This document shows positions 1 to 5,598 of a stretch of DNA of 7,719 bases, in pieces. A model generated the notes under the pieces. The model had not been told where the DNA came from and made no database searches. It was given only the letters and a program-made list of their open reading frames with translations. Each line of letters starts with the position of its first letter. Position 1 is the first letter of the stretch. Location of the stretch: positions 1-7,719 of the forward strand of contig JAGNPU010000078.1 in NCBI GenBank assembly GCA_017989485.1, written 5' to 3'. This stretch comes from Neisseriaceae bacterium. GTDB taxonomy: Bacteria; Pseudomonadota; Gammaproteobacteria; Burkholderiales; Neisseriaceae. The translations under genes were made by a program, and so were the position numbers.

Positions 1-1
1 T

Positions 2-55
2 GCCGTGATTGCGGCGCGCTATCAAAAGCGGTCACCGGATGAGACGGCGTCTTAA
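2..55 (+). CDS. Possible 3' end of an unidentified upstream gene (partial)
   Basis: Reading from base 2 gives 17 codons (AVIAARYQKRSPDETAS) ending in TAA at 53-55. A second plus frame is open only as far as position 42, and the third stops almost at once. The fragment is too short to assign to a family. Its polar, basic tail would suit a C-terminus, but so would chance. It is listed only because something must precede the 56-341 gap, and it could equally be non-coding. Confidence 0.25.
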   Translation, partial: AVIAARYQKRSPDETAS

Positions 56-280
56 CGGCGTGTCCAGCGATGAATGAAGCGCATCAACTCTTGGCTTTTT
101 AATCCGAGGCATGCATGCATCGCTTGATTTGACCCACGGCCGTTCGCCGAGTGCAGGAGGGGATGGCCAAATCGCTGACCGTGAGGATGGTGTCTCTTGT
201 TGGTCGTCTATAAACCATCGGTTTCTGTCTGGCCAAAGCCATGTGGGTCAGAACCCATGCGACGAATGTTCACCATGATC

Positions 281-299
281 GAGGCAGGCGTGCCTCTTT
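281..299 (+). repeat. GC-rich stem-loop upstream of the 342-992 gene
   Basis: GAGGCA (281-286) and TGCCTC (291-296) form a perfect 6-bp stem around the loop GGCG, followed by TTTA. It could be a weak intrinsic terminator for whatever lies upstream, or a hairpin in the leader of the downstream gene if transcription starts earlier. The T run is too short for a confident terminator call. Confidence 0.35.
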
Positions 300-304
300 A
301 CGGG

Positions 305-310
305 TATGAT
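305..310 (+). promoter_or_regulatory. Candidate -10 hexamer for the L,D-transpeptidase-like gene
   Basis: TATGAT matches five of six bases of the sigma-70 -10 consensus and lies 31 nt before the start codon. The expected -35 position (about 282-288) shows no TTGACA-like hexamer and overlaps the 281-296 hairpin, so support is weak. Confidence 0.25.
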
Positions 311-341
311 GATGGCTTAACTTGGCCTAGGGTGGATTGGC

Positions 342-992
342 ATGAAGCGGTTGTTATGGTGGATAATGGGTTTGGCCGTCGTCATTGTGGGTGGGGGCAT
401 GTATGCGCAGAAGCAGGGGGCTGGCCAAGATGAGGCGGCAGGCGTCGTCGCTTGGCAAGCGCCGCTGCGGCTTAAGGCCCAAGAGGCAGTGGGGGTTGCC
501 CGCGCTCGGGGCTATGACGATCGGCATGTGATGCTGATTGATTTCAGCATCCACTCGGGCAAGCCGCGTTTTTTTGTGTGGGATGCCGTGGCCGATCAGG
601 TGGCGTTTTCCAGCCTAGTGGCGCATGGCTATGGTAATGAGGCCAACCGCAGTACGGTTTCTGACATTGTGTTCAGTAATGTAGAGGGCAGTTATGCTTC
701 CTCCTTGGGCAAGTACCGAGTGGGGGCCCGCGCATACAGCCAGTATGGCATTCATGTTCATTACAAGCTGCATGGCTTGGAGGCCAGTAACGACAATGCG
801 TTTAAGCGGGTGGTGGTGTTGCACTCATATCAAAAAATACCCACCGAGGCCATTTATCCTAGGCATTTACGGCTAGGCTACAGTCAGGGCTGCCCGGTGA
901 TTGATGATCAGGCCATGGCCAAGGTAGACAGGCTCATGCAGGGTAAGACCAAGCCGGTATTGCTATGGGTGTATCAATCCGCGCAAGGGTGA
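342..992 (+). CDS. Murein L,D-transpeptidase-like protein (YkuD_2 type), membrane-anchored or exported
   Basis: The 216-aa product begins with a short basic stretch and a hydrophobic segment (about residues 4-20), a signal sequence or membrane anchor placing the rest in the periplasm. The remainder fits the YkuD_2 form of the L,D-transpeptidase fold: SLGKYRVGAR (about 121-130), a HYKLHGLEASNDNAFKR block (about 140-156), a conserved histidine in VVLHS (H161), and SQGCPV with the predicted nucleophile Cys184. Members of this family act on peptidoglycan through a cysteine acyl-enzyme. Whether this one cross-links, attaches proteins or trims peptides cannot be read from sequence. AGGGTGGA (329-336) precedes ATG by 5 nt and supports the start. 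It appears monocistronic, converges on aroB and ends at a strong shared terminator. The family call is fairly firm; the exact reaction and substrate are inference. Confidence 0.82.
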   Translation: MKRLLWWIMGLAVVIVGGGMYAQKQGAGQDEAAGVVAWQAPLRLKAQEAVGVARARGYDDRHVMLIDFSIHSGKPRFFVWDAVADQVAFSSLVAHGYGNEANRSTVSDIVFSNVEGSYASSLGKYRVGARAYSQYGIHVHYKLHGLEASNDNAFKRVVVLHSYQKIPTEAIYPRHLRLGYSQGCPVIDDQAMAKVDRLMQGKTKPVLLWVYQSAQG

Positions 993-1016
993 TCGTGGCG
1001 GGTGATGTCGAGCATC

Positions 1017-1048
1017 AAAAAAGCCGTGAGCTGACTCACGGCTTTTTT
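1017..1048. terminator. Bidirectional Rho-independent terminator between two convergent genes
   Basis: GCCGTGAG (1023-1030) and CTCACGGC (1035-1042) pair perfectly around the loop CTGA. Six A precede and six T follow, so the stem can extend to 14 bp and has a U tract on both strands. It lies 25 nt after the stop of the plus-strand gene and 10 nt after the aroB stop on the minus strand, so it should end both transcripts. Many Neisseria terminators are built from inverted uptake sequences; this one is not. Confidence 0.92.
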
Positions 1049-1057
1049 GTGTGTGGG

Positions 1058-2140
1058 CTAGACGGTATAGGGCGCCAACGTTTGCTGCAGCATGTCGGTG
1101 CTGACGTCGCTGCGAATGGCCGCCTGGCCTAGTCGCGTTAGGGTCACAAAGCGTAGCGTCCCTTGGCTGACTTTTTTGTCATGGCTCATGTGGGCCATCC
1201 ATTGATCGAAGGCAAATTTGGGCGGCTCTGTGGGCAGGCCGGCACGTTGGAGTAAGGCGATGACCCGCTCGGTGTCGGCGCTGCTTAAGCAGCCCAAGGT
1301 TTCTGACAGGCGGCAGGCCAAGACCATGCCGGTGGCCACGGCTTCGCCATGAAGCCAGGTGCCAAAGCCTAATTCGGCCTCAATCGCGTGGCCAAAGGTA
1401 TGGCCTAAATTTAACCAAGCGCGTACGCCCTGCTCGGTTTCATCTTGGGCCACAATCTCGGCCTTCATGCGGCAGCTTTTTTCAACCGCATAGGCAAGCG
1501 CCTCAGGCTTTAAGGCCATGAGGTCGTCTATATGGGCTTCTAGCCACACCAGAAAATCATGGTCGCCCAATAGGCCATACTTAATGACTTCGGCCAGGCC
1601 GGCGGCAAATTCACGCGCGGGCAGGGTGCTTAAGGTACTCATGTCGGCCAGCACGGCCTGTGGCTGATAAAACGCGCCAATCATGTTTTTGCCCATGGGG
1701 TGGTTGATGGCGGTTTTGCCGCCAACCGAGGAATCCACCTGGCTTAGCAAGGTGGTTGGGATTTGAATAAAGGGGGCGCCGCGCTGATAGGTGGCCGCCG
1801 CAAAGCCGGCCATGTCGCCAATGACGCCGCCGCCTAGGGCGATGAGCGTGGTTTTGCGCTCGGCGTGTTGCGCGAGCAGGCCATCAAAAATCAGGTTGAG
1901 GGTGGCCCAGGTTTTATGCGCCTCGCCGTCGGGCAGACTGATCACAAAATAGGGCTGATTCAGGGCGGTTAAGGCGGCCTCAAGCTGGGCCAAGTATAAG
2001 GGCGCCACCGTGGTGTTGGTGATGATGGCGGCCTGATGGCTTAAGTAGGGCTTGAGCGTCTCGGTCAGGTCACCGAGTAGGTTCTGGCCAATAAAAATAG
2101 GGTAGTGATGGGAAGGCGTGGCAACGTTTAAGGTAATCAT
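1058..2140 (-). CDS. aroB: 3-dehydroquinate synthase
   Basis: This cytoplasmic enzyme converts DAHP to 3-dehydroquinate, the second step of the shikimate pathway, using NAD and a divalent metal (usually zinc). At 360 aa it has full family length. Visible motifs are the NAD-binding GGGVIGD (103-109), [20 protein letters not shown] (127-146), [11 protein letters not shown] (150-160), AEVIKYG (183-189), [11 protein letters not shown] (244-254) and LHGEAV (263-268). The expected metal ligands Glu184, His247 and His264 are present, as is the late SHDKK segment (319-323). The ATG overlaps the aroK stop by 4 nt (ATGA), and only a weak AAGAA lies upstream, so translation is probably coupled to aroK. 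It is the last gene of the pil-aro block and ends 10 nt before the bidirectional terminator. No defect is visible. Confidence 0.97.
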   Translation of the reverse strand: MITLNVATPSHHYPIFIGQNLLGDLTETLKPYLSHQAAIITNTTVAPLYLAQLEAALTALNQPYFVISLPDGEAHKTWATLNLIFDGLLAQHAERKTTLIALGGGVIGDMAGFAAATYQRGAPFIQIPTTLLSQVDSSVGGKTAINHPMGKNMIGAFYQPQAVLADMSTLSTLPAREFAAGLAEVIKYGLLGDHDFLVWLEAHIDDLMALKPEALAYAVEKSCRMKAEIVAQDETEQGVRAWLNLGHTFGHAIEAELGFGTWLHGEAVATGMVLACRLSETLGCLSSADTERVIALLQRAGLPTEPPKFAFDQWMAHMSHDKKVSQGTLRFVTLTRLGQAAIRSDVSTDMLQQTLAPYTV

Positions 2141-2697
2141 GGGTTCTTAAGCTGATGATGTGCCTGAATTGACTGCATGAGTTTTTGCATCAAGGCATGG
2201 ATGGTTGGGCCGTTGGCGTCAATGACTATGTGGGCCACCTCTTGATACAAATGGTCGCGCTGGGTCATTAAATCATTGAGCCGCTCTCTGGGGTTGCTGG
2301 TTTGCAGCAGGGGGCGAGATTTATCATACCGCGTTCGCTTCAAAATAGCATCCACGCTGGCTCGTAGATAAATCACCGTACCCCGATCGCGCAGCGCCTG
2401 ACGGTTTGCCTCGTTTAAGATGGCACCGCCGCCGGTGGCCAAAACAATATTGTCCATTTGGGTCAGGTGCTCAATGGCTTCCGCTTCGCGGCCACGAAAG
2501 CCGTGCTCCCCTTCAACTTCGAAAATGGTGGTGACGGCCACGCCGGTGCGCTCTACGATCACATGATCAGAGTCATAGAAGGTTTTGCCCAGTTGCAAAG
2601 CCAACTGCTTGCCCACTGTGGTCTTGCCAGCGCCCATGGGGCCAACCAGAAAAAAATTGCCTGTCAATTTATCCACCCGTTTGTTCATAAGAGGCAT
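2137..2697 (-). CDS. aroK: Shikimate kinase
   Basis: AroK phosphorylates shikimate at the 3-hydroxyl with ATP, the fifth step of chorismate synthesis, in the cytoplasm. The 186-aa protein has a Walker A loop GPMGAGKTT (19-27), the DSD shikimate/Mg site (42-44), the FRGRE arginine motif (67-71), a GGG Walker-B-like segment (89-91), and the lid from about 121 to RPLL at 128-131. It is slightly longer than typical AroK (about 170-175 aa) because of a short N-terminal extension and a tail after residue 172. ATG at 2697 and ATG at 2688 (fourth codon) are both possible starts; neither has a strong Shine-Dalgarno. The shorter form is closer in length to the Neisseria N-terminus as I recall it. The gene starts 31 nt after pilQ with no terminator between, and overlaps aroB by 4 nt. 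Confidence 0.97.
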   Translation of the reverse strand: MPLMNKRVDKLTGNFFLVGPMGAGKTTVGKQLALQLGKTFYDSDHVIVERTGVAVTTIFEVEGEHGFRGREAEAIEHLTQMDNIVLATGGGAILNEANRQALRDRGTVIYLRASVDAILKRTRYDKSRPLLQTSNPRERLNDLMTQRDHLYQEVAHIVIDANGPTIHALMQKLMQSIQAHHQLKNP

Positions 2698-2728
2698 TTT
2701 AACCGAACTTATCGCAGCTGTCTTTTGA

Positions 2729-4018
2729 TTATTGAGTCGCTGTGGGTATTTTGTCGACCAGAATATTGGGGGTGAGAAAAATCACCAGTTCCTGTCGATT
2801 TTGCTGCTGCTGTCTGGTGCGAAATAAGGGGCCGAGCAAGGGGAGGTCGCCCAGTAAGGGCACCTTGCGTTGTGCTTCACTATGGCTTTCTTCATAAATG
2901 CCGCCGATCACCAAAGTGCTGCCATCCTCAATCATGACCTGGGTGTTAATGCTTTTAATCGACAGGGCGCCATTGCCTTTGGGCGTGTCCTTGCTGATGG
3001 CAATGGCCATGATGACCTGATCGTCGGGGGTGATGTAGGGCGTGACCTTGAGGCTTAACACCGCTTTTTTGAATCGGGTGGTGCTGATGTATGACTCGGC
3101 CTCACGATAGGGCAGCTCGTCGCCAGACTCTATGGTGGCGGTTTGGCGGTCGGCCGTCAGCAGGCGTGGGCTGGACAACACCTTGCCCTTGTTCTCTAGT
3201 TGCATGGCGCTGAGTTCTAAACCCAATAGTAAATTAGCCCCGCGGCCAAAGACCGACAGGGCGGCCTGATCGCTGGGGCCGCTGAGGTTGAGGCTGGGCG
3301 CCAGGTGAAACGGCATGGTCGTGGTGTTGGCGGCCTCGGTGGGCCATGGGCCACCTATGTGTAAACGATTGTTTTGGAAGGCCGCACCGAGCTTAAGCCC
3401 AAGCTCATGGGCAAAGCCATCGTTGGCTTCAACAATGTGGGCCTCGATCAACACCTGTCGCTTGGGGCGATCCAGCTGCGCGATCAGGCGTCGGACGTCG
3501 GCGTGGACGGCGGCCGTGTCGTGCACGATTAACACATTATTGCCTGGGTCAACATAGGCTTGGCCGTTCGGGCTTAATAGGTGCCTGGCGGTTTTGTCGC
3601 TGCTGTTGAGGTGAAAAATGGTGGCCAGCTCGGAGACATCTTTATAGTTGAGCTGGAAAATGGCCGAGCTCAATAAGGGGGCGATCGGGGTGGGGGGGCT
3701 GGCTGGGACCGCTGTTTGGCTGGCCACGTAGAGTGTGCCGGCCTGTAGGGTGGCGCTGAGGCGGTGGTGGTGTAACAGCTGCTGCATGGCCTGTTGCCAG
3801 GGGATTTGATTGAGTGAGGCGGTCACGGTGCCGGCGACGTCCTCGGCCACGATCAGAGGGACGTTGGCCACCTGAGCCAGGGCGGTGAGGGCGGCAGGCA
3901 GCGCGACCGCCTCAAAGTGTAGGGTGATGGGGGTTTGAACGTTCGGCACAACGGCCTTTGCCATCGATGGCCATAGTGGGGCGGTGAGGAGCAGGGTGAG
4001 GGCGATGAGACGGCGCAT
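2729..4018 (-). CDS. pilQ: Type IV pilus / DNA-uptake secretin PilQ, short form without AMIN domains
   Basis: PilQ forms the outer-membrane ring through which type IV pili extend or competence pili take up DNA. This 429-aa protein has a signal peptide (about 1-22, likely cleaved after AKA), an STN domain (about 30-80), a Pro-rich linker (about 104-115), one secretin N1 domain (about 118-185) and the secretin core (about 187-420). Family marks include KVLSSPRLLTADRQ (279-292), SGDELPY (298-304), INTQVMIEDGSTLVIGGIYEE (357-377) and VPLLGDLPLLGPLFR (386-400). Classical PilQ proteins are roughly 700 aa and carry AMIN domains before STN; these are absent here. Only 29 nt separate this start from the pilP stop, so no upstream exon-like remnant exists. 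The layout equals HofQ/ComE. AAAGGAAG precedes ATG at good spacing. The linker is encoded by a G/C-run region that can form a G-quadruplex on the template strand. Confidence 0.93.
   Translation of the reverse strand: MRRLIALTLLLTAPLWPSMAKAVVPNVQTPITLHFEAVALPAALTALAQVANVPLIVAEDVAGTVTASLNQIPWQQAMQQLLHHHRLSATLQAGTLYVASQTAVPASPPTPIAPLLSSAIFQLNYKDVSELATIFHLNSSDKTARHLLSPNGQAYVDPGNNVLIVHDTAAVHADVRRLIAQLDRPKRQVLIEAHIVEANDGFAHELGLKLGAAFQNNRLHIGGPWPTEAANTTTMPFHLAPSLNLSGPSDQAALSVFGRGANLLLGLELSAMQLENKGKVLSSPRLLTADRQTATIESGDELPYREAESYISTTRFKKAVLSLKVTPYITPDDQVIMAIAISKDTPKGNGALSIKSINTQVMIEDGSTLVIGGIYEESHSEAQRKVPLLGDLPLLGPLFRTRQQQQNRQELVIFLTPNILVDKIPTATQ
3677..3707 (+). repeat. G-quadruplex-capable G-tract region inside pilQ (template strand)
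   Basis: Four G runs occur on the plus strand: G5 (3677-3681), G4 (3687-3690), G7 (3692-3698) and G3 (3705-3707), with loops of 5, 1 and 6 nt. This satisfies the usual rule of four runs of three or more G with loops of 1-7. The G7 is the longest G/C homopolymer I see in the window. It encodes the Pro-rich linker of PilQ on the other strand. Confidence 0.6.
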
Positions 4019-4022
4019 GGGG

Positions 4023-4030
4023 CTTCCTTT
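4023..4030 (-). promoter_or_regulatory. Ribosome binding site of pilQ
   Basis: On the minus strand AAAGGAAG lies 4 nt before the pilQ ATG. It is one of the better Shine-Dalgarno sequences in the block and fits independent initiation of pilQ after the 29-nt gap that follows pilP. Confidence 0.7.
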
Positions 4031-4047
4031 CTTTATGGGGGGCGGCG

Positions 4048-4488
4048 CTAGGGTGAAGGCATGCCGGTCGTCGTCAAGGCCAGCTGTTGTGGCTCGGCGT
4101 CGGGATGGGCTAGGGTCAGTGCCTGAGGGGTGATTTGCTCGATTTGCCAGCCTTCTAAGCCTAGATAAGCCTGAAGGGGGGCCAAATGAGTGCCGTGGGG
4201 CGTGAGGATGAGTGCCCAGGTCTGGCCAGGCGTGCTGATGTGGCCGACGTAGCGCAATTGTGTCAGGGGCGAGAAGGTGAGGGCTTGGGCCGCGTCGCTG
4301 GGCAGGAGGCGGCCTGGTTGGAAAAGCGTGAGGGGCACGGTGTTGTCGCCTAGGTCATCTGCAGGCGGCAGCGGCGGCAAGGTGGGTGGCGCCACTGCCG
4401 CGGTGTTGTTGGGTTCTATCGGCAAGGGGTCTGAGGGGCAGCCCGCCAACGGCCACAGCAGCCATCCAAGGCGTTTAAGTAGGGTCAT
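4048..4488 (-). CDS. pilP: Type IV pilus assembly lipoprotein PilP (short)
   Basis: PilP links the inner-membrane PilN/PilO complex to the secretin. The 146-aa product has a lipoprotein signal ending in the lipobox LAGC, with Cys17 as the predicted lipidation site, then a Pro-rich flexible linker (about 20-45) and a compact beta domain. That domain has the PilP pattern: LRYVGHIS (about 78-85), TWALILTPHG (about 89-98), YLGLEGWQIEQI (about 107-118). It is shorter than the typical 170-180 aa, and the usual GGW-x-ER-like end of the domain is not obvious. The start overlaps the pilO end by 14 nt and has no clear Shine-Dalgarno, so coupled translation is likely. It has a single lysine (Lys5). Position directly before pilQ supports the call. 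Confidence 0.85.
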   Translation of the reverse strand: MTLLKRLGWLLWPLAGCPSDPLPIEPNNTAAVAPPTLPPLPPADDLGDNTVPLTLFQPGRLLPSDAAQALTFSPLTQLRYVGHISTPGQTWALILTPHGTHLAPLQAYLGLEGWQIEQITPQALTLAHPDAEPQQLALTTTGMPSP

Positions 4489-5065
4489 GGTGGATGTTCT
4501 CGTCGGTTGGGGTGGGCCTTAAGGTGTGTAATTGCGCCTCAAAATGGAGGACGGGGGTGCCGTCGCTGGGCATTTGGTTTAGGGTCAGCCGGGAAATAAT
4601 CAGCAGGTCTGGGTGAGTGGCCAGCTGGTGCAGCAGGGCCAAAACGGCATCTGTTGTGCCGCTGCCGCTTAAATCGTAGGCATAGGCAGTCAGGCCATCC
4701 AGTGCTTCGTTGGGTAGGGGACGCGCATGGTTGAGGGTGATTTGATGGGCCGAAATCAGCTGGTGTAGCGGCGCTGAGAGGTCGGTGGATGCGTGGGTGG
4801 GGAGGCGTTGTTGCTGTTGTGTCAGGGCGGCTTCGGCCAGAGGCAGGTGTGCCTGCCATGGTGCCTGCCGTTGTGATTGCGCCCGCAGCGTTTGGTATTC
4901 GGCCTCTAGTGGCGACTGCTGCCGCTGTGCTTGGGCCTGTGCCTGCCAAAGGGGACGCCACAGCATCAAGACCATGAGCAATAGGAGGCTCAGCGCCAAC
5001 AGGCATAGGCCTGCTGTTTGTTGCCAGCGTGGGCATTCGGCCCATTGTGACCAAGGCAGATTCAT
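4475..5065 (-). CDS. pilO: Type IV pilus inner-membrane protein PilO
   Basis: PilO pairs with PilN in the inner membrane and binds PilP. I place the start at 5065, giving 196 aa (MNLPWSQW...), because its ATG overlaps the pilN TGA by 4 nt and the protein then has the expected layout. The frame stays open 80 codons further upstream, but that part only shadows pilN. There is one transmembrane helix (about 18-38), a Gln/Ala-rich coiled-coil stretch (about 40-90) and a ferredoxin-like periplasmic domain (about 95-183). Sequence similarity to other PilO proteins is weak, as is normal for the family, so topology and position carry the assignment. It contains no lysine and about 12% glutamine. The end overlaps pilP by 14 nt. 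Confidence 0.85.
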   Translation of the reverse strand: MNLPWSQWAECPRWQQTAGLCLLALSLLLLMVLMLWRPLWQAQAQAQRQQSPLEAEYQTLRAQSQRQAPWQAHLPLAEAALTQQQQRLPTHASTDLSAPLHQLISAHQITLNHARPLPNEALDGLTAYAYDLSGSGTTDAVLALLHQLATHPDLLIISRLTLNQMPSDGTPVLHFEAQLHTLRPTPTDENIHHDPT

Positions 5066-5598
5066 GGCGACCCCAATAAGGTTTGGGCGTGTAGGGTAAA
5101 CGTCCACACGCCAGATTGCTGTTGGCTGGACGCCAGCGTGACCTGTTGGAGCCAGCGGGCCTGATTGAGCTGGCTCACAAACAGGGCGATGGCCTCGTGG
5201 CTGCCGGCCTGGCCTTCTAGGCTGAGTAAAGAAGCCTGCCAGGACAGCTGGGTTAAATACAGGCTGTTGGGCATTAAGGCCTGTAGTTGGGTAAGCAAGC
5301 GCCACGGTTGCGCCTGCTGTGCCATGTGGGCATGCCAGGCGTGTCGCCGGGCGTGTAAGTGGGTGATGCGCTCAATCAGTGTCTGAGTGGCTTGCGCCAG
5401 CGGTATTTGCGCCTGAATCTGGGCCCTTAGGCGGTCGTTGTGCCGCTGCTGTTGGGCCAGGGTGAACCATAGGCCGCCGGCCACGAATAAGCCTATGCCT
5501 AGGGTGAGGCACATGACCCAGAGCGCCTGGCGGCGTAGGCCAAGGGTGGCCACCTGCTGCTGGGCAAGACGGTGCGGCAAGAGGTTAATGCGGATCAT
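5062..5598 (-). CDS. pilN: Type IV pilus inner-membrane protein PilN
   Basis: The 178-aa protein starts with INLLPHR (residues 4-10), the conserved cytoplasmic peptide of PilN that binds PilM. A transmembrane helix follows (about 26-48), then a coiled coil (about 49-95) and a ferredoxin-like periplasmic domain (about 98-175, beginning PWRLLTQLQALMP). Length and layout match the family. TAAGGAG at 5604-5610 lies 5 nt before the ATG, although the gene overlaps the end of pilM by 14 nt. Its stop overlaps pilO by 4 nt. The protein has no lysine at all and about 28 glutamines in 178 residues (roughly 16%), which is unusual for PilN. Confidence 0.92.
   Translation of the reverse strand: MIRINLLPHRLAQQQVATLGLRRQALWVMCLTLGIGLFVAGGLWFTLAQQQRHNDRLRAQIQAQIPLAQATQTLIERITHLHARRHAWHAHMAQQAQPWRLLTQLQALMPNSLYLTQLSWQASLLSLEGQAGSHEAIALFVSQLNQARWLQQVTLASSQQQSGVWTFTLHAQTLLGSP

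Larger units (their letters stand above)
56..341. other. Intergenic region upstream of the L,D-transpeptidase-like gene
   Basis: This stretch of about 290 bases has no convincing gene. A TTG-initiated frame opening at 197 and running to 433 overlaps the start of the next gene and resembles nothing I recognise, so I treat it as chance. Visible elements are a 10-base palindrome ATGCATGCAT (111-120), a weak hairpin around 244-257 (TGGGT/ACCCA), a stronger hairpin at 281-296, and a TATGAT hexamer at 305-310. I see no tRNA-like fold and no insertion-sequence ends. Confidence 0.5.

Noticed and set aside
111..120. ATGCATGCAT palindrome as a possible operator
   Set aside because: A simple repeat of one tetramer, single copy, with no promoter placed around it.
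197..433. TTG-initiated 78-codon plus-strand frame before the L,D-transpeptidase-like gene
   Set aside because: Overlaps the start of a better gene, has no ribosome site that I can see and no recognisable domain.
858..877. CCTAG ... CTAGG inverted repeat and several CCTAGG sites across the window
   Set aside because: Within coding sequence; overall CTAG frequency (about 21 by eye) is not above what base composition predicts.
2161..2180. GCCTGAA sequences (also near 4170 and 5411) as possible DNA uptake sequence variants
   Set aside because: The flanking bases differ at each site and none matches a known 12-base neisserial uptake sequence; three 7-base matches are not informative.
4539..5054. 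171-codon minus-strand frame inside pilO
   Set aside because: Low-complexity Ala/Pro/Thr translation in the wrong frame; pilO has the expected membrane helix and coupled start.
5066..5305. In-frame 80-codon N-terminal extension of pilO
   Set aside because: It lies wholly over pilN, gives non-family sequence, and the 4-nt ATGA junction at 5062-5065 is a better start.
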